A stretch of 64,000 nucleotides of DNA from Toxonevra muliebris (GCA_963691655.1 OY829326.1:12636878-12700877); one strand, 5' to 3'; positions 35,553 through 48,141 are shown, counted from the first letter of the stretch. Notes: generated by a model not told the origin, from the letters alone. Translations and numbers: made by a program.

Positions 35553-37057
35553 TCTAATCCAATTCATATTATTCGGAAAAGAATACTTTTATCTTATTTT
35601 GAAGGGTTTGAATTCTACTGGCGAAAGATATCTTATTAAAATTATCTATATAGAGAAATGTTTCCAATTTTTTATTTTTGGTTTATCTTGTACGAAGATG
35701 TAAACGTGCATACTAGAGCGCTTATAAAATATATGGAGTATGCACATTTTTTTATTTTTTTTGCTCGAGCTTTCAGAAGGCTGAAGAGAAAAAAAGTACT
35801 ATTTTGCGGGAAACAATTATAAGTCCATCATCAACTTTAGCTTCGATGGCTCAGATATATCTGCTGAAAGTTCAATTTTGGTTTGATTTTTGGGAAATTT
35901 TCACACAAGTCTTAGGCTAAGTATTTCTTTCTCATAAAAATTTATTACAAAATCTTAGATTTTATTTTTTAATCGATGTACCATACCATTATGAAAGTTT
36001 TAAGCACGAGATGATGGCAATCGGTTAAAACATGGTAAAGTAATCAATGATTGAGTGTAAATAAAATATTTTAATTTTTTCTCGAAAATTCGAATTTTGT
36101 TTTTAAATTGATTCTACTGTAGGAAATTCCAGTTCTCTGGTCAGGAACTAGCAGTAATCCTGTGGCCTTTTGATTTCATCCATATATTGGTAGAAGTCCG
36201 CATGGCCTATCGTTTAAAAAAATAAAACTCAGAACACAAATAGTGGGGGTATTTAATACAAATGTCTTCAAAATTTTTCAGTAAGATGGAACAGGGGATA
36301 ATTGTGATCTTTATTTTTTTAATGGAATAGATAAAATGTGCATTGAGAAAGTTATTTTTTACCGTAATTTGTGTAACAAAATGATTATTTAGTAATCGAT
36401 GATACAAATTCTAATCTAATTACTTTCTTACATATTCTTATATATTAAGGAACCTCATGAAAAAAGTTGTTGGTATCTATTATTTGTGAGCTTTTATTCG
36501 ACCCCAAATAGTCTACAGAAATTTTTTCCATACAAACGACAATTCACAGATAATTTTCAAAAAGACCCAACTCACGAACAGTTATCGGTAGAGCCAAAAC
36601 ATATTAGGTATCATCATAAAATAAACTGCGGTTCACTTTTAGAGAGGTACAGCACTTTTTTTTTTGTACGGAGTTCGCTTCGCGTAACTTTTTTTTTTAG
36701 ACTCGAAAATTTTTTTATTACCCATAATAACATTGTATTTCAAAGATTTTTCAAAAATTTTTTATAATATAGGATAATGATGAATTAAAAATCAATTTAT
36801 ATAAATAATTAAGAGTTATACATTCATTATTATGATGATAGCATTTTAATATTTTTTCCCCAAAATGGGTGAAATAGGAAATTACCTTATGTATGGTTAA
36901 AACTTATATACTAACACTTACCACTAACTTATCAATATGACTTACAAACTAAATGGGGAACTATATACATGGAATATGGGAAGTAGTGTAAATATCACAT
37001 TAGTTTGTTATAGGCATAAACTGACTAGTGTTGTACACATTGTTTGCTATCATATGT
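35553..37057. other. Intergenic DNA without a supported gene
   Basis: No gene seen. The part nearest 37057 may be the 3' remainder of the minus-strand LINE that the hAT at 37066 interrupts. Confidence 0.35.
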
Positions 37058-37468
37058 ATTGTAACCAGTGCTGCCGAAGGTACTCCGATCGGAGTATTTG
37101 TACTCCGCTCAAATCTCAATCCTCCTATCGGAAAAAATCCTCCTATTTCATATTTTTGAATTTTTGGGTTGTATTCTTAAATTTTTGGTTGTAAACGTAA
37201 ATCAAACTAAATATGTTCTGTTGGGTTATTTTAGTTTCTGTCTGTGAAATATTTGTTACTATGACTAGCTCTACTTTATTTATCGCTGGATTACTGTCAA
37301 AATTAAAAAGTTCGTGTTCCATTTCCAGAAGTTTTTGCTTGTCTTTGTGTTAATGCTTGTAATTTTTGGCAATTGAAATCAATAGTAGAAAAACCGCGTA
37401 AAAGTAAGTTTGCATAATTAATAAATATCAATAAATTAGTAATAAATTTATATATATATATATATTAG

Positions 37469-37695
37469 ATTTGGAACTAGAAGAATTTTGGTGTGAAATT
37501 TTTCATTTAAAGAATGCTTTAAAAGAAAAAATGCTTTCAAAACTGGAAAAATTTATTGGGGCAATTTTAAGCTTTCCACATAGCAGTGCAGGGGTAAATA
37601 GAATTTTTTCTCAATTGAATCTAATTAAAGACAAAAAACGAAATTGCTTGCTGACTGCAACTGTTAATGCAGTAATGCTTGGTAAGAAAAGCTAA
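37469..37695 (+). pseudogene. hAT transposase C-terminal (dimerisation) fragment
   Basis: About 75 residues of the hATC domain. FPHSSAGVNRIFSQLN corresponds to the family's conserved L-P-x-S-S-x-x-V-E-R-x-F-S pattern, with Asn replacing the usual Glu. It ends with a normal stop at 37695. No BED zinc finger or catalytic core is present. Confidence 0.85.
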
Positions 37696-38486
37696 AAAAA
37701 AAAAAAATGATGCCTCCTTCTAGGTACCTTCGATTAAGCTGGTTCAAAGTAACACAAATAACATTCTACTTTTTTTACCCGGTTTTGAGAAGAAAGAAGA
37801 CAAGTTTGTTTTCATATTATTATTTACTGATACTACCGTTTGTTTCCAAAGAAGGAATATTTGATTTTTAAGTATATGAGTTTGTTTTATTTTCATGAAT
37901 TTTTTAGCTTTAAGTATGACTGAAGTTGTAACAGCTGTGAATAAAAAAACGTATTTTTGATGTGTAAACATTTTAGCTCACGGTATGGGCAAAATTTCAA
38001 ATGTGTAAAATGTAAGAATAACTGTAACGTAAGATGTAAGATAACTGAAACGTCCAGTTCCCCTCTCGCTCACACTACTGCGCGGCATGACTGTGCTACT
38101 CTAAACAACAAAGAGAAGAGAGGGAGAATTTAAAATACGAGCGGAGTTTGTTTGTTTATGTTTCGATCAATTTACTCACACATATATGTACATACGAAAA
38201 CAAAATGTGTGTGTATATTTATTCGTGGCAGAATTATTTGTTGGTGTTAAACGTATGGAGATCGACTATACCATACAAGCAGAGAAGTCGCCGTAGCAAA
38301 CACAGGCGTTTGATAGGTTTTGCAATCGGTTAGTTAGATTGTATTAAAATTAAATATTTTTTAAAATATAAAAATAATACAAAATGATAAGTAATAAGGA
38401 ATCTAGGTTTCAATAAATGTATAAACAAAATGTAGTGATAATGATAGCAAACCACGGCATTATAAAAATTTTGCTTTGTACATTAA

Positions 38487-38692
38487 CCTTAGAAAGGCAA
38501 CACTTTTTTTATCTATGTAAATAGCAAAATTGTTAAACAGAAAAAATCAAATTTATTTATTATAAAATCACTTATTTACTTCAATAAAAATACATTTTTT
38601 CTTATTTTTATTAAATGCAGTTAAGGCAAATCTCTTTGCGGTGCTTTTAAAAAGTAGTGGGGTGACTGGTCACCCCTGTTGCCTTTCTAAGG
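38487..38692. mobile_element. 206-bp piggyBac-type MITE
   Basis: Perfect 16-bp terminal inverted repeats CCTTAGAAAGGCAACA are flanked on both sides by TTAA (38483-38486, 38693-38696), the piggyBac target. A GGTGACTGGTCACC palindrome lies just inside the right end. There is no coding capacity. It sits inside the hAT element, so it inserted later. Confidence 0.88.
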
Positions 38693-38721
38693 TTAAATGC
38701 GGAAAGCAGTTATCATCGCTT

Positions 38722-38781
38722 GAGAATTGATTTGGCGTATGTGTGTACGAATTCATATACCTATACGCCAAATCAATTCTC
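38722..38781. other. Perfect 19-bp-arm hairpin
   Basis: GAGAATTGATTTGGCGTAT (38722-38740) and its exact reverse complement (38763-38781) enclose a 22-base loop. It begins 26 bp after the MITE's right TTAA. It could be a tiny foldback insertion or a small-RNA-type hairpin; no evidence for transcription is visible. Confidence 0.8.
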
Positions 38782-39446
38782 TGGCGACGTTATGTAAAAT
38801 TTTCACATCTAATAAAATTTCAAATCGACAGGAAGAAAAACTTAAAACGCGGAAAAAAGATGCTATTACAGCTGCGTATATACGAACAAATCGTGCCCGA
38901 TGCATTGAGTAAAAGAAAAATAATGCAACTACGATTTGGAGCAATTGCAAAATATTTTTGCTATCACAACAACAAATACCATATATGCGATATGGAATAA
39001 AAATTTGCGCTTGCAATGATGCAAGACCGTTTGCAATTTATAGTGAATTGGGCTATTATATATAAAAGATAATGATATCTAATAAATTTTTAAGTTTATA
39101 AAAGAATCGTTTTAATTTGAATTATCTACCTAAGCATATAGATTATACATAAAATCCTTATATATGCCTATACATATGTGAGCTTATGTATATGGCATTC
39201 AGTTGGCTTAACTGCTTACACATCAAATATCTTGCGTGCCTTGGACACATCCATTGTTTTTTTTAATAAAATATCTATACATTAGTGCAACTGTTTGCAA
39301 TTATCTAAGACTCTAGATTCTAAGTGATACTTATTTGAAAACTTGTAAGACATTTTGAAAAATTCCTCCCCTGTAAAGCGAAATCCTCCTCTTAAAAGGA
39401 AAATTACTCCCCATAAAATTTTCAAAACGGCAGCACTGATTGTAAC

Positions 39447-40434
39447 GCCTGTGATAATACATTAACTTAGTGCCAGTGTATAGGATGCTGTTGCTGTATA
39501 ATGCATTTAAATAAATAGGCGATAAATATTTTCCCTCAAACGGAAAAATAATATTACCCTGTTTTTGCTGATATTCAATCATCAAGTCATTCTCTATGAA
39601 CTGCATTCTGTACAAAAATGTAACCGCAGACTCAACCAAAAATGTATCGATTCGTATAATTTCACATTCCGCATACAGATCTCGATTCGACACCCTGCGA
39701 CGATACTCATATCCATCACAACGTGGTAGAAAATTCATATTACAACAGATTCTTAACATCTTCCTTTCAAATGATCTTAGACGTTCCATTTGACAGGAAG
39801 ATATATTGAACCAGATTGGAAAGGCATACGCTAGTATTGGGCAGATTATTTGCTTATAGCAATTCAATTTTATTTTGGCATCCATGCTTTTAGCACGTTT
39901 TAGTAAACCAGCATAAGCAAAAATACCTATTTTGCTTTGGTTAATACATAAGTAGTCGATATGCTATCCAAGATCACACCTAAGTACTTAATTTGTTCTT
40001 TGTACTATAAGCATTGCTGTCCAATCATGATGTTCGGTATGAATCTTCTGCCACTCGATATTTTTCCACGCCCTTAAACAAAGTGCATTCTGACTTACCA
40101 ATGTTTAACTTTAACTTCCACTTATCAAAAAATGTGCCAAGCTTTCTCAAGTAAGCATACATCTCTCTATTCGCCCGCGATACCCTTATTCTTGAACCCA
40201 GAATAAAGATATAGGATTGTATAGGATTGGACCCAATAGCGAACCTTAAGGCACCCCCGCTAAGATTGTCCTACATATTGAGTTTTCATTTCGGCTAGTG
40301 ACAAAAAATGGCCGATTCGTTAAATAGTTCAAAACTATCCTGCAAATAAAACAGTTGAACCCAAAGAATTTCGCGGAACTATATATATATGTATGTACAT
40401 AAGTTATCAGTACTACATATTTTAATCTTATCAA
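39447..40434 (-). pseudogene. LINE relic: RT end and C-terminal domain
   Basis: On the minus strand, 40434-40246 gives IVLNYLTNRPFFVTSRNENS and TILAGVP, then (stop in place of Gln) GSLLGPILYN, the fourth RT block. The catalytic Asp pair region is lost by deletion. Next come KWKLKLNIGKSECTLF and YLGVILD, then IFAYAGLLKRAKSMDAKIKL and CYKQIICPILAYAFPIWFN of the post-RT domain (39885-39450). Frames change several times. The hAT at 37066-39438 cuts it. The clade is not certain. Confidence 0.78.
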
Positions 40435-42062
40435 TAATAAATTTCAATTGCATAATTGGCATATTGTTACATCGTCAGAAAATTACCATGAAATCTTTCA
40501 GAGAATCTTCCATATACCTACCAATGTATGTGAATGTGTAAAAGTAATATGCTGCACAACATTCCAAAAGCTACTAACTATAACAACAACATTCTTTAGC
40601 TATTTTGTATTGCTTCGTAGATTTTTATGCTATGGAAACCTTCTAACAACTCAAGCCGCTGCTGCTACAGCCACTACCACTGCTACTGCTACCGCTTCTA
40701 GCATCAAATTGCTGCTTTGTGAAACATTAAAAAATTCAAGTTGCACTTCCTGCTTGGGTGGTGGCCTATGGGTGGTACGATTCTTTCCCATATAGTATTG
40801 GTAATATGGAGTTCATTTTTGAGTGTGATACGCTTCAATGTGCCATAAGGAGATTTTTCCTTACCTGATTTTTGCTTTTCTTAAAGTTATTTAGAACAAT
40901 TTCTTTTTTTTTTGTTTTTGATGCATTCGTTTTGTTTGTTTTTCTCTTTCTATTATGATGAAGTAAATTTTAAAGGAGATGATCTTTCTGTTGGAAGAAA
41001 TCGCATGAATAATTTGATATACATACATACACACATATGTATGTATGTAGTACAAAATTCAACTATGGGTGTCTGTGTATGTATATTTAAAAAATGCTTT
41101 AAGCCAAATATGAAACAAATCTTTATTTAGGATGATGGATAATGATAGAATAAAATTTTTATGATCTATAAATATTTCATATTGCATATGAATAGAAATA
41201 CCACAGTACAAAAAATTATAACTAAAATACTTAAAACCAAATTTTACGTACGAAATTCTTCCGCAAATAAAAAATTTATATTAATTTTTTTTTTTTTTTT
41301 GGTATTATTTAAGAAACTTATATACTACCCGCATGAATAAGAGTACTTGTCCAACATTGATAGCAACCAATAGTGGCCATATGCAAATACAAAGTACCCG
41401 CAGTCTCATTTCCCCTTCCAAATAAAGCATACTCAAAAACATTCTGTAAACTTTGTTCCATTCTGCAAAAGAATTTTTCAATTTCTTTGAAGAAAATAAC
41501 AGAGCATTTCTGTTGCATTTCACTTAATTTTCCTGCTCACCACTGTTTCCTGCTGCTCTACCACTGTTCATATACATATACATGAAGGCCATGTACATAC
41601 ATATGTACGTGTACTACAAAGAAAAACCGCATCTTAGTAGTAAAATTCAGTTAACAAAAGACGAGTCCTAGTATGTACAAGTGAATACCATCACAGATAC
41701 TTTAGATACTAGACAACAAGAGGACAACAAAAGATATTTTCTAACTGCAAACAGAGTTTTAAATCCCCAGAAAATTTCAGTTGCAAGCAAATTTAAATAA
41801 AAATATTTAAATAAAGTATTACATGTGATAAATGTAAAAATGATGAAATAAAAAAATATCACTTATACAGGCGAACGAAATCAAAGCCCAAGTATTGCAC
41901 TGAAGGCGATATGTGACATGCTCAAAGAATAAAAATGGCCGCATGGCAATGAAAACGGAAAGGAAATTAATAGAATAAGGGGCGTAACTGTCGATTAGGT
42001 CAGGCATGGGCCCCCAGCAGTAAGTTTAACACTTGTGAAAATATTGTTAATCAAAATGTTAT
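40435..42062. other. Intergenic DNA without a supported gene
   Basis: AT-rich; short (CATA/TATG) repeats near 41020-41050 and 41570-41610. No gene seen. Confidence 0.4.
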
Positions 42063-42412
42063 GGGTATTCAAATAACGACTTAAATCCGACGCAAATGCC
42101 GTAATGCAACAACAAATTTCTATGGAAAATTATTTGCATCGTATGCGCCTCAACATTATGATGCAAATAAAATGTACACGAGTGTACAAGTATGCGGGCC
42201 TGCCCCTAGCGTTTCTCTCAACGAGAAAATAATTGATGTCAGTTTTAACAAAACAGTTAGATTTTTCTAAGAAATTTTAAGCAATAATTAAGGTACGGTA
42301 AGTTGTCTCTTTAGAATTGCGCTATTTATGTTAAAGGGGTGTTCAAGGAATCCAACGCCGTAAATTTATTTTTTTACTTCAAACGCAAGTTTAAGTCGTT
42401 GTTTGAATACCC
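42063..42412. mobile_element. 350-bp MITE with 23-bp terminal inverted repeats
   Basis: GGGTATTCAAATAACGACTT plus AAA on the left (42063-42085) matches the inverted right end (42390-42412) at 22 of 23 positions. AT flanks both ends. No coding capacity. The GGG start is reminiscent of PIF/Harbinger-type elements, but the target duplication is too short to be sure. Confidence 0.7.
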
Positions 42413-43004
42413 ATATATCATAATACTACAAAGAATTCGCTTTTGTGGAGCTCAATTTGCAATTTCTTCTTAATTTATAATTACTTCATTATGCACAATA
42501 ATTACATAGTGGAACAGTTTTTTTGCACCAGAGTAACTCCCAAAAAAATGAAAGGAGACGTTCCGCTGAGCACAGGATGGTGTTTGGTTTGGCCGTAAGT
42601 GGTCATAATTTTGAGATATGACCTTGAGAATATGGTAATTTAACATATGCAGATATTTTTTATTAAGTACAGGAAATTAGATACAATGTAGGTATCCGGG
42701 GGTTTTTGGGGTCGAGAAATCCATTTTTGATATTTATTATTTTCTACGACTGCCGCTAGAGGTCGCGACTGATCATGTTTTTTTGTTCAACTTATATAAG
42801 TTACAGGAAATGAGGTATTTACTCATATGTTTAAATTTGTTTCTTTTTTCGCCGTTATTAAACTAAACTTCAAACATCAGGCAATGTAGAGGATTTGACA
42901 GATATTTTATTATATAAAAATATTGTTTTTTTATCATTGAAAAATAATCCTAAAAGTATGCAGTGTTTTTAACATTTTGATATTTTGCAATAGATATATA
43001 AATA
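42413..43004. other. Unclassified intergenic DNA
   Basis: No coding frame. Parts (42520-42800) are less AT-rich and look repeat-like, but no ends were found. Confidence 0.35.
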
Positions 43005-43721
43005 TGAAATGCGGACTTTTTTGCCTAAAAACGGCATTTATTTAATTAACAAAATGAAAGAACTCAATAATCAAAATATTGGCCATCGTTAGCTATGACT
43101 TTTCATCATGTTTCTAGAAGTTGTTGAATTCCGTCCCAGTACCAGTTCTCATTTTTTGAGTCTAACCATCTATCAAGCCAATTTTTCACTTCTTCGTATG
43201 AATTGAAGTGCTGCTCCGAAATTCCGTGCTGCAGCGATCAAAACAAGTAGTAGTCGGAAGGAGCCAAGCCTTGTTAATACAGATTTTAGCAGTTTATAGT
43301 AGGCAGCTCCCATCTTCAAATCTTTTCGATGGTCCTCCACGGTGTTTGTTACTGAAGTCAAAATTATCACTTTTAAAATTTTTAAATCATCGTTTACGAG
43401 TGTTCACCATAAACTTCTACCATCAGTCGAGAGCCTTCAGCCTTTATCTTCTTTTTCTGGTACAAAATGCCACATTTTTGAAGCGAGAAATAAATATTTT
43501 GTTTCTACAATCACAACCTATAACATACTGGATCTTACTGACAAATGTCTACTCTCCACAATGCCATATTAATTAACAAACTATACATAATAGCTATGTC
43601 ATCTGTTAGTTTAAACCGCACGTCATATTTATACACCTATTTTGTAATTAAAGTGGCTGTCAAACTATAAATACTTTTAATTAAGTGATGTAGTGCCTGT
43701 CAAACTTTCGTACCACCCTGT
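43005..43721 (-). pseudogene. mariner-family transposon relic, internally deleted
   Basis: The right end carries ACAGGGTGGTACGAAAGTTT in minus orientation (43702-43721), a mariner-like terminus, with two direct copies of GTTTGACAG(C/G)CAC inside it. Going left on the minus strand, an N-terminal piece reads FKSDNFDFSNKHRGGPSKRF and EDGELPTI (43300-43400). The sequence then jumps to LAPSDYYLF (near 43270), followed by SLQHGISEQHFNSYEEVKNW and NENWYWDGIQQLLETC, the C-terminus of mariner transposases. The central catalytic part is deleted and several frames are broken. No left end was recognised. Confidence 0.75.
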
Positions 43722-44164
43722 GAAATTTAGAGATTCCAACCCGAAGGTATGCTGTATATTAATTATTATTGTATAAATAAATAAAGTAGTAGGGGGTCGT
43801 AGTCAGGGTGAGCAAGGTTCCGAGCCACCCTTTGTATTTTGTATTTATTTTCATATCAAACTTCACTATTATTTTGATTCAAATAAATGAAATAACTTTT
43901 TTCTTTTTTTTAAGAACCCCCAAAATATATTTCAGGCTGTAGCACTAGTTACAATGACCTTGTCTTCACTTTAGTGTAGTATAATTTTATGGTTAAAATA
44001 TCGAGCTTTTGGGTATGAGATTAAAAAATACAGCGAGCGTTTATGGATAAGATGAAATAATCTGTTATTTAACTCCCATTTAAAATTTGTTCATACCGCA
44101 GCTATAGATATTTACAAATCATAAAATCACAAAATATTTTTAGAAGTTTCTGCAGTAATCGTTT
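43722..44164. other. Unclassified intergenic DNA
   Basis: A short AATAAATAAA tract (near 43776) could be a LINE tail in plus orientation, but no coding similarity precedes it. Confidence 0.3.
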
Positions 44165-44507
44165 AACTCTAATTGTTATTTGTGGAGCATAGTTCCAATG
44201 GCACAGTGCCCCGTAATCACTCAAGAAAATCTTTATTCTGCTTTTCAGTCGGGCCAATTCTTCTGCTGTATTGTTCTCTTCTATATCTGGAAATGAAGCA
44301 TCGTAGTGCTTTTAGTGTTTTCCCACATTTTGATACTGCCTTTGATTTGGCAGTACGTGATTGAATTGATTTCATAGCTGTCTAGCTGTCGAAGAAGATT
44401 ATGACATCCGAAGGAGGAAGATAACAATCCAATATTGCTTTGGTAGATTTATCAATTGCTAGAATTTTTCCTTGGAAGACAATGAATGCGTAATATAATC
44501 TTAAGGA
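44165..44507 (-). pseudogene. RNase H domain fragment of a LINE
   Basis: The minus strand reads FIVFQGKILAIDKSTKAILD, then SDVIIFFDS, stop (for Gln), TAMKSIQSRTAKSKAVSKC and GKTLKALR. This is the FQAE-x-x-A-I / DSQAA-x-x-x-L / SK-x-V pattern of retrotransposon RNase H. One internal stop is seen. No flanking RT or 3' end was found, so this is an isolated fragment. It is distinct from the RNase H piece at 27.4 kb, which covers a later motif. Confidence 0.75.
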
Positions 44508-47500
44508 CTCCCTGCTGGTGTATGTTCTGCCCTAGTTCGCCTACTTTTTGATTTAAATGGATTTTGCGCATTTTTAACATAAAAATGTAGCAATTTTTTA
44601 TTGGTTTTTTCTAAATTAAAAAACAATATAAACTCTAACAAACGGAAAAAATTATGAGCTAAGTATAAAATTAAAAAGAGTTTTATCGGGCATTTTCTAT
44701 TCCCTATTATGGCTCAATAGTAGAGCTATTTTGCTAGCTTAGTGCTTTTTGTTAGGCCTAAAATTGCAGGTGTCGTGGCCTTGTATAAAAACGTAAGTTT
44801 TCCAAGTACTAAAAGTTAAGTTAAAGCGGAACATTCATATTATTGAATGCTCTTATGTGACTTTATCATTTTTTGTAATAGTTACTTTATCATCAACATC
44901 GAAGTCTTTCTCGGAAAAATGAACAATGGATCAATATTAACATTATAAAAATCCTACGTAGAAATACTTACATTCTGCATAGTATGTAAGTATGTTTAAA
45001 ATGCTGATATGTAGTGGCTGTGGTATTCACATTGCAATCATAAAAAGGATAAGTATTTTTTTTATTTTTTTTATTTCAAACAGCAGTAGCAGCACATTTA
45101 TTGTTATTCTTAAAGTTAAATTTGTTGAGCTTGTGATATTTACCCTCGTTCGTCGTTTATTGAAAAATAGGTAGGTACCCGTACATTTTCCGTACTTATA
45201 TATAATATTTGCTATACGCAATTTTCAATATTACTCTCTACTTCAAAGACACAGTCAGTCGACGTTTGACAGTTGATATGGTCCTTTGTTCCCTCTATCT
45301 CCCTCTATCGTACACACATACACACATGTATACAGAAGCATTTTACTGCATGCCTGCGAATATGAAATCCTTGTAATATTAAAATTTCATTGTATGACAT
45401 GTTTTTGCAATAAAACAAAAAGCCCTTTAGGGACATTGTCATTATTTCCGGGTTGAAGTTCTTTGGGTTGTTTCTTTTTTTCCTTCTTACGATAACATGT
45501 TAAAAAATTGGTATGTAAATTATTTTTTAGACAGTTTTATTTTTTCTCACACATTATAGAATGTTGAAATATTTCATTGTATTTAATTTGCAAAATAGAT
45601 TTACGACTAGTATAAGAGATTTCGTTTTCCTCGGGCGAGGTATAAATTACGAATGAAAATTATATATATTTGGAGAAATGTTAAATGCACATACTAGGTA
45701 CCTTTGAAACATGAATATAAAAGAGATTTCAAAGTTGTTTTTGAAAGAATATGTAAGTATTTAATTTGCTTGTACGAAAAACCATTCGCTCAAAGCCGAA
45801 GCCTCAAAGTAGACAGAAGAAATATTTCTGCCTAAATCCTTTATGAACAAAATTTTTATTTTCGTAGATAAAGCGTCTGGTGTTTAGCAAAAGCTCAAAG
45901 CAAAAGAAGCTAAAAATCATCAAAAAAGAAATGAAAATGAAAACTTTTCATAAAGAAGAGATTTTTTTCTTTCAAAGAAGATTTTCTTCACATATTTTCA
46001 TTGTATACTTTAAGGGGGAGCACAGTTCTTTTTGCGTAAACGCACACCAAAACAAGCAATTAAAATTTGATGTGAATCTAAATGGGCTCGAATAACAATT
46101 ACGTTAACATCTTTTATATATTTTAAGACAAATATTCAAGTTGAATTGTGTTAAAGTGGGTGATGATAATATTATTGCGTTAAAGTTTTAAAGCCAAAAA
46201 TTATGCTTTAAGTTTAATTATATTTAAAGGATAATAGTTAGTTGGAAAGGCAGTTGCAGCAGTAAAGCAACTTTAACCCAAATTGAACAGGTAACCGAAT
46301 CCATGGTAGAATTAAAAAAAATATTTCTTTACTAAGAAATACAAAAATCTTTTTGTAAATTTTAGAAAATGTTGTATTAATTGACTTGCTACTACAAAAT
46401 GAGTTGACCAACTTATCCACGAGGTAAGGTTTCTCATACAAAACATCAAAAGCAATAGTTTTTCCCTTGAGTTTATTATTATTAGCCTAAAAGTTTTCGC
46501 TTGAGAATACATACATATTTTTTGGTTAGCTATTCTCTATAAAAAATGTGTGGACATCTCTAAGGTTATAACTAGATAGTAAATAGATTTAGTTAATTCC
46601 CACAAACATCTCCATCTGTTTTTTTTTTTTACCAGGCCTTTTAGCCCAGTATAGTTTAATTATTTTAAAAAATTTAAATTTCGCAAGTTTTTAACTAGTT
46701 TTCAAATTTGCTGTACGAAACACAGTACAGATGTTCAAAATGGGTTAAAGATTACTGAAAAATAATCAGTGTTGGTAGTGAATTTAGTATTTTGTAATGG
46801 AAGAAAAGTGGGATGAAAAACCAAAGAAATTTTATGCACATTGCTAAATTTCACAATAAAATAATTCCACAAATTTTATTTTATTATTTTTCTCCCTCAC
46901 TCTAATCCCCCTCTGCTCACATTGTGTTATAATTTTCAACAATTTCCGGCACTTCTATTGTATAATATAATTTTGATAAAGTTTTATTTGCTCATCGCAA
47001 GCAGTTGCTATTGTCGTAGTTGTAGTGGTAATTGTAACAAGAGTAGTTGTTTTTGTTGTAATTGAAACCATAAAATGCATGTAAAATTGCCATAACTAAA
47101 ACATAAAGTTTTCATTTGCACCCTCCCAAAAAATTAGAGAGCACTGAAGACAAACATGAACATGAAAATTAAGCTAACATAAGCAGAATATAAAATAAAA
47201 AACTTAATCCAAATAAATCTGAAAGTTCTTTGGCATTCCCGAGCTACCTTAACTACCGAGCACACATACATTCACATATACAGTAGTAGTATACCTATAC
47301 CTACCTTCCTGCATTTAAGCCATAAGGCTATAAGTTAAGAGAGATGAAAGAATAGCTCAAGCGCGCTACACTTGTACTTCATGTTCATGAAGTAGCAATG
47401 TAAGTAAAATATATGCATTTTTTTTATTCCTTTTCTTTATTTTTGTATGTGTAGGGCGTGGTTGAGTGAGCGAAAGTTTATGCTGTAACATAATTTCAAA

Positions 47501-47862
47501 CTCGTAAATTTTCTAAATTACTACATGAAAATCCGTTGAATGTGCAACAGTAGAAGAAAAACGAAATAAAAATAAAAAAACAATGCAACAAAATTTAGAA
47601 CATTTCTCTTTAAGTGGAAATCAAGGCATTTCATACATTGTAGCCGATTATTTGCACTATTCTTCGAGCATGTCACTACTATTGTATTATTTAAAATTAC
47701 TTATCTAAAATCTTGTACATTATGTGCAACATTCATTAGAATTAGTTCTTCTAGCACTTACTGCATATAAAATTACCTCTAAACTAGTTTGGAACTGCCT
47801 ACAGCTCCTAATCTGTCTAGCTTATCACAACAGAGTACAAAACTTAAAAATCGACGCTTTAT
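44508..47862. other. Intergenic DNA without a supported gene
   Basis: AT-rich, with short frames rich in Phe, Lys, Ile and Asn that reflect composition. No gene or mobile element recognised. Confidence 0.4.
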
Positions 47863-48141
47863 GGTAGAACTACAGTTGCTCATGTTAAAAAAACGACATT
47901 TTTTTAAGGTATTTTAATATACATTAACCCTCATTGGTCCCCTGTATCCAATATGATACAATTTCAATACATTCAATCAAATATCTTCTATAGTTATTAT
48001 CCGATTCAAATAAAAAGAGGGCTCATGTAGTTATTTTGAAGAGGAATATAACGCTATGTAAAACAAGTAGTTGTAATATATGTGCGACACTGTTCAAAAA
48101 AAGTTACAAATCGGTCCCTGTGTATCCAATATGATACATAT

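Larger units (their letters stand above)
37066..39438 (+). mobile_element. hAT transposon relic, perfect 8-bp TSD
   Basis: The ends CAGTGCTGCCG and CGGCAGCACTG are perfect 11-bp inverted repeats, flanked by perfect 8-bp duplications ATTGTAAC (37058-37065, 39439-39446). A plus-strand frame at 37469-37695 gives the hAT C-terminal dimerisation motif: FWCEIFHLKNAL, then LSFPHSSAGVNRIFSQLNL and IKDKKRN. A possible short intron (donor GTAAGT near 37403, acceptor TTAG at 37468) precedes this block. The rest of the transposase is missing. About 1.6 kb to the right of the dimerisation block is unusual for this position and includes a piggyBac-type MITE and a perfect hairpin, so later insertions are likely. 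The whole element lies within a minus-strand LINE. Confidence 0.88.
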
